From contig JADJPM010000001.1 of assembly GCA_016713245.1 (NCBI GenBank), positions 1,798,001-1,862,000 on the forward strand: 64,000 bases of DNA. The letters are read 5' to 3'. The DNA is from Verrucomicrobiaceae bacterium (GTDB taxonomy: Bacteria > Verrucomicrobiota > Verrucomicrobiia > Verrucomicrobiales > Verrucomicrobiaceae). A program made the translations under genes and the position numbers. Under the pieces are notes generated by a model that saw only the letters and a program-made list of their open reading frames with translations, was not told the origin of the DNA and ran no database searches. Positions 34,883 to 46,500 of this stretch are shown here, in pieces; position 1 is the first letter of the stretch; the number at the start of each line of letters is the position of its first letter.

Positions 34883-37800
34883 ATGCGAAGACTACTCCGT
34901 TACCTCTTGATCAGCATGGCAGCGCTCGCTGCCAGCGGAGAAGCCTTGGCGCAGAGCATCACCGTGCTTGACTACAACTTTGGCACGACGAGCACACCGG
35001 TGCTTACGCCTTCGACGCGGCACAACAATGTCGTCGCGGGTGATCCACACCTTTGGATCGGCAATCAGATGACTTCCACGCCCAAGTTTAACACGGGCGG
35101 CAATGCGACAGGCTTCATGGAGTACAACAACTGGCCGACCGCAGAAAGTGGTTCCGGTGGCTGGGCGAGCGGAACCCGCTCCAACTTAAACCCCACCCTC
35201 ACGGGTCCGACGCTGTGGACTCGGTTCACCATGGGTCCGAATAGCTCTTTCAGCCTCGCCAACGCCACGCTCCAATTCCGCTACCAGCGGCCATCGACGA
35301 CCTCGCCAAAGGATGTGAAGGCCTGTCTGACCTGGTTTGATGGGACCACCTACCGCCGCCGCTATTCTGCGACGACCAATCTCTCCAGCACCACCAGCAC
35401 CAGCTCCTGGCAATCCGCCTTCAATGTGCGCATTGGCGGCTCCGGTTCGTCCGGCGACACGCTGCCTACAGGCACGGCGATGAGTGGGAAGACATTCTTG
35501 CTCGAACTGCACTTCTTCAACTGCTCCAGTGCGAGCAACAAGATCAACCTCGACGATGTGAAGCTGCTGGCGGATACGGCGGTGACGGGTGCCACGGCCT
35601 GGGTGACTCCGGCGAGCCTCCCCAACGGCAATGTGGGGGTGCCGTACTTTCAGCGTTTGCAGGCGGGCAGTGGCAATGTGGCCTCCCATACGTATTCGTT
35701 TGTGAGTGGCACCTTGCCTGGTGGCGTCACTTTGACGTCAGGGAATCTCGTGGGCCTGCCGACAGCGGCCGGAACCTTCACCTTCACCCTGCGTGCCACC
35801 GGCTCGGCGAATACGGATCGTTTGTTTACGCTGGTGATCGGTGCAGCACCTGCCACGGCATCTGGAGCCACCTTGGCATTATGGAATTACGATGGGGAAA
35901 GCGCGGACAGCCCGAGGGGGCCAAATACCATGTCCGCCTGCCTTTCGGAGGTCACCTGGGGCTTTGATGAAAAAGGCACGCTGAGCAACAGCATCCACGC
36001 GGAGGGCACGGCGGCTGCAAGTGGAAATCCGATCTCACTCACGCGGACTAGCAGCGGTAGCATGCGCTGTTTCACCGGCTGGGAGGTGGGTGACAATTAC
36101 TCCGCCACCCGAAACAGCCTTTTGCACATCACCGATCCTTCCAGTTCCTCCGGCAACTGGCGCTTTGGAGTGAGTCCCACGACCAACACGGGCTCGATTC
36201 CGCCCACGGCGTACGTCACCACGGGCGAATCGAACGTGCTGCAATACTCGATGACCTTCCGACCAACGGCCACGGGCACGCTGCGCTCGTTCAAGGCGGA
36301 CATGCTGCGCTGGTTGAAGGACAACATGACCTTGGACGGCACCGCCGGAGCCAGATATGTGCGACTGTACGCCTACTACACGAATGACGCGGGCGTGGTG
36401 CAGCGCTGGACGGGCAGCACGATCGACATCAATGCCATCTACTATCAGGCGATGCAGACGGCGAACCTGAACCAGTTCCGCACCTTCTGGTGGGATCTGA
36501 GCACGCTGCACACGGCCATCAACGCTACCACGGCGAAGTATGCGAACCGCAAGATCGCCTTCGAGCTCTACTTCTACCATGAGCACGGCTACGATGCCTA
36601 CCAGATCCCCGTCGTGCTTCTCGACAATGTAGGCATCCAGGGAGACTTCACCTGCCCCACGGTATCCCTCGGGAATCTCGTCTGGGATGACCTCGACAAT
36701 GATGGCATCAAGGACACCGGCGAAAGCGGTCTCGCGGGTGCTCAGGTGGAGCTTTTCAGCACGGGAGCGGATGCGGCCATCGGCGGTACGGCGGCGAATG
36801 CGGATACGAAAATCGGCTCGACCATCACGACCACAGCCACGGGCGCTTACAACTTCACCACCCTCGATCCCGGAAACTATTATGTGAAGGTCACACCGCC
36901 CTCCACGCACTTCCTCACCGGCGGCGTGCCGGATGCGGTGGACAACGCGGAGGACAATGACAACAACGGGGCCCAGCCCGGCGGGCGTGGCACGCCGTTG
37001 TTCTCTCCCGTCATCAATCTCGCCATCGATGCCGAGTCCATTACCGATGGAGACACGGACAACGACACGAACTACACCGTCGATTTCGGCATCTTCCGCG
37101 GCCTGTGCGTTGGCAACATGGTGTTCATCGACCGCGATGACAACGGCAGCTTCAACACGGGAGACACTGGCGCGGGAGGCGTGGCGGTGCAGCTTTACAA
37201 CACCTCGAATACCTTGGTGGCCAGCACCACGACGAGCCTGGGAACGGTGACCTCAGGATTCCAGGTTCAGGAAGTGTACAGTTCCACCGCCGTGAGAAAC
37301 TACACCCAGGCCATGGCGGCCATCAACGGCACGAACTCGAGCTCCTTGTGGACCGGATCGGCCACGCAGATCAACTATCTGTATCCCGGTGATTCAGATG
37401 GCCGCTTCACCTCCGGCAACGTCAATTTCCCCAACGACATCAACCCCTACTCTCCCGGCGACTTCGTCGTGCGGGCCACCGGCAACATTACCATTCCCAC
37501 GACTGGCACCTACACCTTTGGCATGACCTTGGATGACGGGGGCAGGCTCCGAGTGAACAACACGGACGTGATCGTGGATGAAGCTGGGCTGCACAGTAAA
37601 ACGGATAAGTTCGGCCAGATCACCCTGAACGCCGGCACCTACCCCATTGAGATGATTTACATGGGCGTTTGGGGTGGCGGCGTGGAGCTTTGCGCCCGTT
37701 CAGGCGCAGCCACTTCGTGGAGCAGCACATTCAAACTGGTCGGTGATACGGCAAATGGCGGCCTCGCCGTGAATTTCAACGATTCATCCTCGGGTGGCCG

Positions 37801-40800
37801 CTACCAGTTCGATGGTCTCGCTCCTGGCAGCTACTTTGTGAAAATCCCCGCCAGTGAGTTCCTGACCGGAAAACCGCTTTTTGGACTCAAATCGATCAAA
37901 AACGGCACTCCAGCATGGTCTGCCATTGATGACGACGGCCTTGCCACCGGCTCGGACAATGGCACGGACACTCCGACGCCCTCCGCCAGCGGGGTGCGCA
38001 CGACCTCCTTCCAGCTCGCGGTTGGCACAGAGCCGACCAATGCGGCAGGCGAGACCGGCACGGCGGGCACCTCCGATGACACGCGGGATGCGGATGTGGA
38101 CCTCACGGTGGACCTCGGCTTCCACACGGAGCAGGAAGGCTGCTTCTACATTCGAATCATTGATACCGATCGTGATGGCGTGCCGCTCATCCAGCGGCTC
38201 AACGGCACCACACTGAGCACCAATCTCGTTTTCGGCGGTGCCATTGCGAACATTGATCGTGCCCAGTTCGCCTACGACACCCGCACCCAGCGCCTCGATG
38301 TGCAGTACATCTTCAATCAATGGAGCGGCAAGAAGGTGCGTGGCTTCTATTTTGTGCTCACAGACGGCCCCACGCCGAACTACGACAACACCGCCGCCAT
38401 CATGTATGTGGACGTCTTCAACCGGGCCACGCCGAAGATCTCGGTGATGAAGTACCAGGGGCCGGAAGGCGGCCAGACGAGCTATGTGACCCCCGGCCAG
38501 CTTTTGGATGGCAATATCTCCCGCCCGGCTTTCTGCACCGCTTCGGTCGTCGAGTCGGGAGCCTCGCTCACGGTGACGATCAGCGCGGACATGAGCCGCG
38601 TGAACAATGGCAATCTCTGGACGAGCTACGGCATCAATCCGGCCACCTGGGGCGGCATGAGCATCGGCCGCTACATGGGCATCTGGAGCCACTACTACGA
38701 TCTGGCCAGCGCTCCCACCTACAATGCCGAAGGCAAGCTCACCTCCTGGCCACGCCGTAGCCCGGACAGCTCCTGGTGGAACTACATGGACTCCTACAAC
38801 TCCGAGGCCCTACCCACGGAAAGTCCCTGCGGAGCCATCATGACCATCGGGAACATGGTTTTCAATGATGCCAACCTAGATGGCAACTTCGATGCCGGCG
38901 AGGGGGTGGACAACGTGCTCGTGTACCTCTTCCCGGAAGGCCGCAATGCGCTCACGGATACACCTGCTGCCGCCGTGCTGACCACCGGCGGAGGTCAGTA
39001 TGCCTTCACAGGCCTCAGCGCCGGGCGCTACTTCGTCCACATCCCGCCTTCCGAATTCCAGGTGGGAGGTCCGCTGGATGGAAAAGTATCCCTCTCAGGT
39101 GCTGGCGGGGATGCCGTGGCGGACGACAACGTGGACGAGAACGGCATTGATGCCGCTTTCCCCGCCTCTGCGGGTATCAGCACGGGCATCATCGTCCTGA
39201 CGGACAATGGCGAGCCTCTTGATACCGGCGTGGAACTCGGCGGCAACAAGACCACGGACAACGCCGATGACAACAACGGGGATCTCACCGTCGATTTGGG
39301 CTTCCGTGATGGCGCCAACCTCCGCGTGGGGAATCTCGTGTGGTTTGATGCCAATGACAATGGCAGGAAGGCCAACAACGAGAGCGGTATCCCGAACCTC
39401 ACCGTGGATCTTTTCACGCCCGGAACGGACGCTGCCATCGGGGGCAGCGGTGCGAATGCGGACACGCTCGTGGCCACCACCACCACGGATGCCAGCGGAG
39501 CCTATCAGTTCCGCGTTCCATCTCCGGGCCGCTACTTCGTCCGTGTCACGCCTGACTCCACTTACCCAGCCACGGGTAGCAGCGTCACCACCACGGACAA
39601 CGGCAATGATGATGACAACAACGGCTCGCAGCCCGGTGGGGAGTATTCCTTCGTCTATAGCCCGGTGATCAGCCTCGCCGCTGGCACTGAGCCGGGAAGC
39701 GCCGGTGGTGGCAACAACGAAAACAGCATCGACTTCGGCCTCACCGCCTCCCGCAAGAATAGCGTGGGGAACCTGGTGTATCTCGATAACAACAACAACG
39801 GCCGCTACGACTCCGGTGATGGCGGTGTGGGCGGGGTGCGTGTGCAGCTTTTCAATACTTCCAATGTGCTCCTGCAGGAAACGACCACGGTCAAACCGCC
39901 TTCCATGCCCGGCTGGAGCCTGAAGCAGGCCAAGGCTTCCATCGAAGTGAAGAACGTGGCCACCGCCGAGGCGGTGATGCTCGGAACCAGCCGCACATCG
40001 CTTTGGACCGGCACCACCGATTTCATCAACTACGTCACCACCTCATGGAACAATGACTGGACGGACTGGGGGCATGCGGGTGACGGAAAACTCCTTCCCA
40101 ATGGCAGCATGGAAAACATGGTCCTGCAGGCCACGGCGACGTTGAACATCACCACCGGGGATACCTACACTTTCTGCATCAACACCGATGATGGCGGTCG
40201 CCTGAAGGTGGATGGCAGTCTTTTGATCCATGACGACGGTCTGCATGGTCCTGAAGACCGATTCGGTAGCGTCGTGCTGGCTGCGGGGCCGCATGCGATC
40301 GAGTTTCTCGGCTTCGAATGGGTTGGTGGAGGCGGTTTCGAGGTCTGGGCCAAGCGTGGCCAGCAGGACTGGTTCGACGACGACTTCCGTCTCATCGGAG
40401 ATACGGCCAATGGAGGCATCCCGGTGACCTTTTCGGGGACCGCCTCGGATACGGGACGCTACCGCTTCAACAACATCAGCCCAGGCTCCTACTATGTGAA
40501 AATCCCGAACACGGAGTTCAGCGGTGGCGGTCCTCTCGAAGGCCGTCTCTCCTTCGTGCAAGCCACGGCTCCCACGGATGACCAAAAGGACGACAACAGC
40601 ACCACCGGCAGCGCGGACAGCGGGGTGGATGCCAGCAAGCCTGCCATCACCGGCATCTCCAGCCACACCTTTGCCCTCAGCGCCGGTGGCGAGCCCACCG
40701 GGGCGACGGAAGGCGGCTTCATGGGAAGTGAGGACGACGCCGCGGACAACAACGGGGACATGACCATCGACTTCGCCCTCGACGGCACGAAGCAGGTCGT

Positions 40801-42097
40801 CACTGGCTGCTACCGCTTCAACATGAAGGATCTGGACAAGGACTGCAATTTCAGCGCCGTGGAGGAAATCAGCCCGGACCAGCCCTATGACTTCGGCTAC
40901 AACAATGGCAACAACGGCACCTTCTTCTACTTCACGGACTGGGACATGATCTTCGATGCGGACAAGGACCGCCTGAGCATCGATGTGACCTACGAGCAGG
41001 TGAATGGCAAGAAGGTGGATGCCTTCTGGATCACCGTCACGCCCGGCCCGGCTCCGCACACGGACAACAGCGCCATCATCTACTTTGACGGCACGAACCG
41101 CGCCTCGCCGAAGATCACCGTCTATAAATACACCACCTCCCTCGGTGAGAGTTCCTGGCAAACGGCGGCGAACTGCATGGTCGCCACCTCCGGCACCGGC
41201 ATCAATGCCGCTGATGTGCTGCAAATGAGCGTGGTGGAGACCGGTGTGAGCGTTCGCTTCAAGGCCACGATCAACACCGCCCGCATCAACAACGCCAATA
41301 ACTGGTCGGTCGTCACGGACAAGTCTGCCTGGGTGGGAGCGAAGTTTTACAGCCGGGCGGGCCTGTGGTTCCACCCCATGGATGTGAACACCGCCTGGAC
41401 CTACAATGCCAATGGCACCCTCGCCGTGACGGGGGATATGGGCTGGCCGAATCAGGGCTGGCTCGATACCTCTGAAGACGGCAGCTACTCCGTGGTCACC
41501 GAGCTCTGTCCCACGCTCACCGTGGGTGACCTCGTGTGGCAGGATGATGACAACGACGGGATCAAAGACGCCGCCGAAACCGGGGTGGACGGCGTGGCTC
41601 TCCAGCTCTGGACGCCCGGTGCCAACGGCACCCGCGAAAATGGGGGCGGAGATGACCAGTTCATCGCCGACTCCGTGACGTTCAACGGCGGCTTCTACCA
41701 GTTCCAGGATGTGCTGGCCGGGGTGTATTACGTCCGCATTCCGACTCCTCCCGCCAACCTGCCGATGGCCTCCGGCACCGTCACCACGACGGACAACAGC
41801 GTGAACAATGACAACAACGGCTCGCAACCCGGCGGCAGCGGCACGCAGATTGTTTCCCCGCTCATCACCCTCACGATCGGTGCCGAGCCGAGCGGTGCGG
41901 GATCAAACGAGGACACGATCGACTTCGGCCTGCGCGGCATTACCACCGATTTTGGTGACTGGGCCGGCTCCGGCGCGGCCACGTCCACCACTTCGACCAC
42001 GATCAACTGCGGCCGGCCTCGGGGCCTCTCCGGATGGCAGAGTCCAGCGTCACGCCAATACCACCGCGACCACAGACGACACCACCGGCAGCGATGA
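34883..42097 (+). CDS. Giant multidomain surface protein, N-terminal part (interrupted gene)
   Basis: The 2404-codon frame starts with a signal peptide (MRRLLRYLLISMAALAASGEALA). It continues with a jelly-roll-like region (25-230), one He_PIG module (about 237-325), a second jelly-roll-like region, and six SdrD_B modules starting near residues 594, 742, 1322, 1482, 1628 and 2214. The modules at 742 and 1628 each have a PA14-like domain inserted (about 793-953 and 1673-1838; LDDGGRLRVNNTDVIVDE and TDDGGRLKVDGSLLIHDD). An unnamed domain of about 230 residues occurs twice (1086-1316, 1974-2209). The frame ends as a GEVED module begins (TTDFGDWAGSG, about 2353). The last 30 or so residues are out of frame, so the stop at 42097 is probably artificial and the protein continues into the frame ending at 57289. 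Confidence 0.8.
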   Translation: MRRLLRYLLISMAALAASGEALAQSITVLDYNFGTTSTPVLTPSTRHNNVVAGDPHLWIGNQMTSTPKFNTGGNATGFMEYNNWPTAESGSGGWASGTRSNLNPTLTGPTLWTRFTMGPNSSFSLANATLQFRYQRPSTTSPKDVKACLTWFDGTTYRRRYSATTNLSSTTSTSSWQSAFNVRIGGSGSSGDTLPTGTAMSGKTFLLELHFFNCSSASNKINLDDVKLLADTAVTGATAWVTPASLPNGNVGVPYFQRLQAGSGNVASHTYSFVSGTLPGGVTLTSGNLVGLPTAAGTFTFTLRATGSANTDRLFTLVIGAAPATASGATLALWNYDGESADSPRGPNTMSACLSEVTWGFDEKGTLSNSIHAEGTAAASGNPISLTRTSSGSMRCFTGWEVGDNYSATRNSLLHITDPSSSSGNWRFGVSPTTNTGSIPPTAYVTTGESNVLQYSMTFRPTATGTLRSFKADMLRWLKDNMTLDGTAGARYVRLYAYYTNDAGVVQRWTGSTIDINAIYYQAMQTANLNQFRTFWWDLSTLHTAINATTAKYANRKIAFELYFYHEHGYDAYQIPVVLLDNVGIQGDFTCPTVSLGNLVWDDLDNDGIKDTGESGLAGAQVELFSTGADAAIGGTAANADTKIGSTITTTATGAYNFTTLDPGNYYVKVTPPSTHFLTGGVPDAVDNAEDNDNNGAQPGGRGTPLFSPVINLAIDAESITDGDTDNDTNYTVDFGIFRGLCVGNMVFIDRDDNGSFNTGDTGAGGVAVQLYNTSNTLVASTTTSLGTVTSGFQVQEVYSSTAVRNYTQAMAAINGTNSSSLWTGSATQINYLYPGDSDGRFTSGNVNFPNDINPYSPGDFVVRATGNITIPTTGTYTFGMTLDDGGRLRVNNTDVIVDEAGLHSKTDKFGQITLNAGTYPIEMIYMGVWGGGVELCARSGAATSWSSTFKLVGDTANGGLAVNFNDSSSGGRYQFDGLAPGSYFVKIPASEFLTGKPLFGLKSIKNGTPAWSAIDDDGLATGSDNGTDTPTPSASGVRTTSFQLAVGTEPTNAAGETGTAGTSDDTRDADVDLTVDLGFHTEQEGCFYIRIIDTDRDGVPLIQRLNGTTLSTNLVFGGAIANIDRAQFAYDTRTQRLDVQYIFNQWSGKKVRGFYFVLTDGPTPNYDNTAAIMYVDVFNRATPKISVMKYQGPEGGQTSYVTPGQLLDGNISRPAFCTASVVESGASLTVTISADMSRVNNGNLWTSYGINPATWGGMSIGRYMGIWSHYYDLASAPTYNAEGKLTSWPRRSPDSSWWNYMDSYNSEALPTESPCGAIMTIGNMVFNDANLDGNFDAGEGVDNVLVYLFPEGRNALTDTPAAAVLTTGGGQYAFTGLSAGRYFVHIPPSEFQVGGPLDGKVSLSGAGGDAVADDNVDENGIDAAFPASAGISTGIIVLTDNGEPLDTGVELGGNKTTDNADDNNGDLTVDLGFRDGANLRVGNLVWFDANDNGRKANNESGIPNLTVDLFTPGTDAAIGGSGANADTLVATTTTDASGAYQFRVPSPGRYFVRVTPDSTYPATGSSVTTTDNGNDDDNNGSQPGGEYSFVYSPVISLAAGTEPGSAGGGNNENSIDFGLTASRKNSVGNLVYLDNNNNGRYDSGDGGVGGVRVQLFNTSNVLLQETTTVKPPSMPGWSLKQAKASIEVKNVATAEAVMLGTSRTSLWTGTTDFINYVTTSWNNDWTDWGHAGDGKLLPNGSMENMVLQATATLNITTGDTYTFCINTDDGGRLKVDGSLLIHDDGLHGPEDRFGSVVLAAGPHAIEFLGFEWVGGGGFEVWAKRGQQDWFDDDFRLIGDTANGGIPVTFSGTASDTGRYRFNNISPGSYYVKIPNTEFSGGGPLEGRLSFVQATAPTDDQKDDNSTTGSADSGVDASKPAITGISSHTFALSAGGEPTGATEGGFMGSEDDAADNNGDMTIDFALDGTKQVVTGCYRFNMKDLDKDCNFSAVEEISPDQPYDFGYNNGNNGTFFYFTDWDMIFDADKDRLSIDVTYEQVNGKKVDAFWITVTPGPAPHTDNSAIIYFDGTNRASPKITVYKYTTSLGESSWQTAANCMVATSGTGINAADVLQMSVVETGVSVRFKATINTARINNANNWSVVTDKSAWVGAKFYSRAGLWFHPMDVNTAWTYNANGTLAVTGDMGWPNQGWLDTSEDGSYSVVTELCPTLTVGDLVWQDDDNDGIKDAAETGVDGVALQLWTPGANGTRENGGGDDQFIADSVTFNGGFYQFQDVLAGVYYVRIPTPPANLPMASGTVTTTDNSVNNDNNGSQPGGSGTQIVSPLITLTIGAEPSGAGSNEDTIDFGLRGITTDFGDWAGSGAATSTTSTTINCGRPRGLSGWQSPASRQYHRDHRRHHRQR

Positions 42098-43520
42098 CGA
42101 GGATGGGCGTGACCATGCCCGCCATCATCACGGAGAGCGAGTATGTGACCATCCCGGCCACCGTCTTCAACAACAGCGGTGCAAATGCCTACCTCAGCGC
42201 CTGGATTGATTTCAACAACGACGGCACCTTCAACAACACGGTCGTTTCAAGCGGCGGAGAGCGGCTCGTGGCAGCCATCACCGTGCCTTCCAATGCCAGC
42301 ACCCAAACGATCAACGTGACCTTCACGGTGCCGCCAGATGCCTCGCCTGGGGGCGAATCGCGGCGTGCGCTTCCGCCTCAGCAACGACTCGCCACCCTCC
42401 CACCGGGGCCTGCGCCACCGGGGAGATCGAGGACTATTCGGTCCGCATCTGCCCGCGGCCATCACCGTGTCCCCGGCTGCCCTTTCAGGCCTGATGGGCG
42501 GCGCCTTCAGCCAGACCTTCACCACCACCGGAGGCACCGCACCGGTCACCTACGGGCTTCCGCTGGCAGCCTGCCCGCCGGCTTGACCTTCAACACGAGT
42601 TGGCCACCCTCAGGCGGGCACCCCACCACACCACCGCCGCTGCTCCGTTCACCATCAACGCCACCGACGCCGCCGGCTGCCTGCATCGAAGGCCTATACC
42701 CTTTGCCCGAATCATCGCGGGAGCTTTGACCGCAGGTGTGGCCCTCGATGGCCGCCGCGGGCGGTCAGGCCGCCTTATTGGTGCCGGTTGCGGGCGCGCT
42801 TCTCCGATCGCAGTCGCCAACTCGATGCGCCAGCACCATTGGCGGCGGCAACGCAGGCATCACGGACAAATCATGGAACGTCACGGGCCTGGCCTTCAGC
42901 AACAACGACCCTCAAGGCCCGGGTGGTGTTCCGTGGCCGGCACCTCGGGGCGGCCTCCGAGTCCAGCGCTTTGCGAGCAGGCTGCTCCGCCTATGCTGTC
43001 TGGTCCCCGAACACCGGCACCGGGTATCAATTCACGCTCACCTCACGCCCGAAGGCCTCCGCACCGGCTCCGGGACGCCGGTTTACACCTAGGGCAACGT
43101 GCCCACCTTGCTCCGAGGGGTGCTGGTGATGCGGGCAAACTCACCACAACATCGGCCCGCCGTGATCTACCAGGTGCAAATCTCGCCAGCTGGGCCACAC
43201 CGCCAAACTACTATTTCGTGCCCCTCCCACGACCGATGAATGCCGGCACCCCGCATCCACCTCGCGCTGCGTGCTCCCTGCGCCTGCCCGGTCATGGGTG
43301 CCTTCGCCGCCTGTCCACCGCCACCGTCACGGTGAACCCTGCTCGCTTGCAACGGCCAGCTGGGCTAGCCTGCCGCGACGATCACCCCACGGCAGCCGGC
43401 CCTCCGGCATGCCGGGACCATTGCCCGCCTGCCCGATGGCCTTAATCCCAGTACCGGCCGGATCACCGGCACACCCACCACCGCCAGCACGCGACCTTCA
43501 CCTGCACGCCACGGATTACA
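42010..43520 (+). pseudogene. Frame-disrupted bridge between the two halves of the giant gene
   Basis: Recognisable pieces of one continuous protein appear here in order but in all three frames: the rest of a GEVED module (NTTATTDDTTGSDDEDG in one frame, then VTMPAIITESEYVTIP and SAWIDFNNDGTFNNT in another, then GANRGVRFRLSND), a He_PIG module (AITVSPAALSGLMGGAFSQT, then SLPAGLTFNT, then APFTINATDAAGC), a jelly-roll-like piece (WSPNTGTGYQFTLTS), and the end of another He_PIG (ATDYNGCAGSSAYNITT). Frame changes occur every 50-150 bp, several at G or C runs, for example GATGGGCGTGACC where GATGGCGTGACC restores the frame. The flanking frames share phase (22,407 bp from 34883 to 57289 = 7469 codons). 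The pattern fits a noisy consensus better than true decay. Confidence 0.65.
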
Positions 43521-46500
43521 ATGGCTGCGCTGGCTCCAGCGCCTACAACATCACCACCGCTGCCAACACCGACTTCGGTGATTGGTCCCACGCCACGAAT
43601 CCCACCGGCGCTGCCACCACCACGACGACGAGCGTTTCGAACAGCAATCTGCGCCTCGGCGAGTTCGTCGATGCCGAAGCCTCCGTGGCCCCCAACTCTG
43701 CTGCTACTACGGATGACACCACGGGAGGCACCGATGACGAAGACGGCGTCACCGTGCCTGCCAGCATCACGCAGAATGCCAGCGCCACCGTCACCGCCCG
43801 CGTGCTGAACACCTCCGGTGCCAACGGCTTCCTGCATGCGTGGATCGACTTCAACAACGACGGCGTCTTCAACAACACCATCTACACCACCGCTGGTGGC
43901 GAGCGTCTGGAGGCCGTGCGCACCATCACCACCGGCACGGGCACCACGACGGCGCAAAACATCACTTTCACTGTGCCATCGAATGCCAGCCCAGGAGCTC
44001 AGCGAGGCGTCCGGGTGCGCTTCACCAATCAAAATGCCACCACGCCCACCGGGGCCTCTGGCACAGGGGAGGTCGAGGACTACGTCGTGACCATCGCGTG
44101 CAAGGCGATCACGGTGAATCCCACCTCGCTGGCAAACGGCACCGTGGGCATCGGCTACTCGCAGACGGTTTCTGCCACGGGAGGCACGGCACCTTATACC
44201 TATGCACTCACCAGCGGCACGCTGCCGGCGGGCCTGAGCTTCAATACCTCCAGCGGAGCCATCACCGGCACGCCGACGACCTCCAATGGAGCCGGAACTT
44301 CGCTGACCTTCACCGCCACGGATTCGCTGGGATGCACCGGCGTGCGCACGGTGACGCTGAAAGTGTGCCCGGTGATCTCGCTCAGTGATCTCGGCGGTAG
44401 CGCCGTGGTCGGCCGAGCCTTCTCACAAACGGTGACGGCCTCCGGTGGTGCCACGGCCTACACCTTTGCCCACTCCACGGGAACACTGCCGGCCGGTTTG
44501 AGCCTCGCAGCGTCCACGGGCATCATTTCCGGCACTCCGACGACTGCGGGCACATCAAGCTTCACGATCACCGCCACGGATGCGAATGGCTGTGCCACCA
44601 CGAAAGGCTACACCATCCAGACGCACGCCACACTGCTCGAATGGAACACAGAGGACAGCACGAGCGGCGGAAGAGTCTCGCTGCCTAGTTTTGTGCACGG
44701 ATGCATTTTCAATACAAACGGTCTCAACCACAGTGACAACGGCACCATCCTCAGCACGTCCAATTCCGTGCTGAACGGCATCGCGATGACCGGGGCGCGT
44801 GCCCGCAGCACCACGGGCTGGGATAATCTGGACACGCTCACCCTCCCGCGGCCGAATGACAGCTTCAATGACCGCGTGCTCACCAGCACCTTCGCGTTTG
44901 AAAACCTGCTCTCGCTTACTTGGGGCAATTTCAGCATGGATGTGCGCCGCCCGGCCACAAACTCACCCATCAAGTATCGTGCCGCGCTGGTCTGGTTCCA
45001 GGGCAGCTATCCGTATAGCAGCGGCGTCACGCCGCCCGCCTCCGCTGTGAAGACGGCGTGGACGAATACCTTCACCGTCACCTCCACGAACACCTGGACG
45101 ACGATGAACCTACCGTTCACGAATTTCAGCAGCGGCATCACCGCGCTGCCCGCCTACAACGAAGTGGCGAACGAGAAGCTCGTGCTCATCGTGCAGGCCT
45201 GGGACAGCGGCGGAGCTGCTTCTCCCGGTGCTTTGGAATATGACAACATCGTCCTCGGCGGCTCCGCCACCTGCGGTCCGGCTTTGAGCATCGGTGACAC
45301 CGTTTTCGCCGATCTGAATGGCACCAATACCTATGAGCCCGCTACGGATAGCGGCATCAATGGCCTCGCGGTCGAGCTGCTGACCGCTGCGGGCACTTCC
45401 TTCGCTCCGGCAGTCACGACGACAACGAACGCCAGCGGTGTGTACACCTTCACCGGCCTGCCAGCGGGCGGTTACAAGGTCAAAGTCACGCCGAATGCCT
45501 CCTACGGACTCGCCGTCACGGCGGTGAATGCAGACAACGGCGTGAACAATGACAGCAACGGCATCCAGTCTGCCGTGGGCCAGTCTGCCATCTCGCCAGT
45601 GATCACCCTCGCGAACAACACCGAGCCAGGCACCGCAGGCGGTGGCAATGCGGAGACAACCATCGATTTCGGCTTCAAAACCTGCCCAACCATCACGGTG
45701 AACGCCACCCCTCTAGCGAATGGTGTCGTGGGCACAGCGTACTCGCAAGGCGTGACTGGCACGGGTGGCGTCGGGCCATATTCTTTCTCCGTCATCAGCG
45801 GCACGCTTCCGGCGGGTCTCAGCCTGAATACAAGCTCGGGTGTCGTCTCTGGCACGCCCACCAGCAGTACCTCGCAGACCTTCACCATCCAGATCAGGGA
45901 TGCTTATGGCTGCGTGGGCAGCCGCCCCTTCACTGTCACGCCTGCGTGCCCTTCGATCACCGTGAATCCCACGTCGCTGGCGAATGGCATTGTCGGTCTC
46001 GCCTACTCGCAGACGGTCAGTGCCGTGGGTGGCACCGCACCTCACACCTTCGCGGTGAGTGCAGGCACGCTGCCCGCCGGTCTGAGCCTCAATGCCAGCA
46101 CGGGTGCCATCACGGGCACACCCACCACCTCCAACGGGGCCGGTGTCAGCATCACCATCCGCGCCACAGATACCTATGGCTGCCAGGGCACACGTCCCTA
46201 CACCCTGAAAATCTGCCCCGTCATCACGGTGAATCCCGTCTCGCTTGCAAACGGCACTGTGGGCACCGCCTATTCGCAGACGGCCAGCGCCACCGGTGGA
46301 GCTACGCCGTATGTTTTTGCGGTGAGCAGTGGCACGCTACCGGCCGGGCTCAGTCTCAATACGAGCACGGGAGCCATCACAGGCACACCGACATCGGCTG
46401 GCAGCTCCACTTTCACTCTCAGGGCCACGGATGTGAATGGCTGCGTGGGTAGCCGCCCCTACACCGTCTTGATGAGCTGCCCGGCCATCACGGTGAATCC

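Noticed and set aside
42600..43445. Separate genes in the frames at 42034-42729, 42600-43445 and 42736-43129
   Set aside because: Each contains only a fragment of GEVED, He_PIG or jelly-roll sequence that continues in another frame; they are pieces of the disrupted giant gene.
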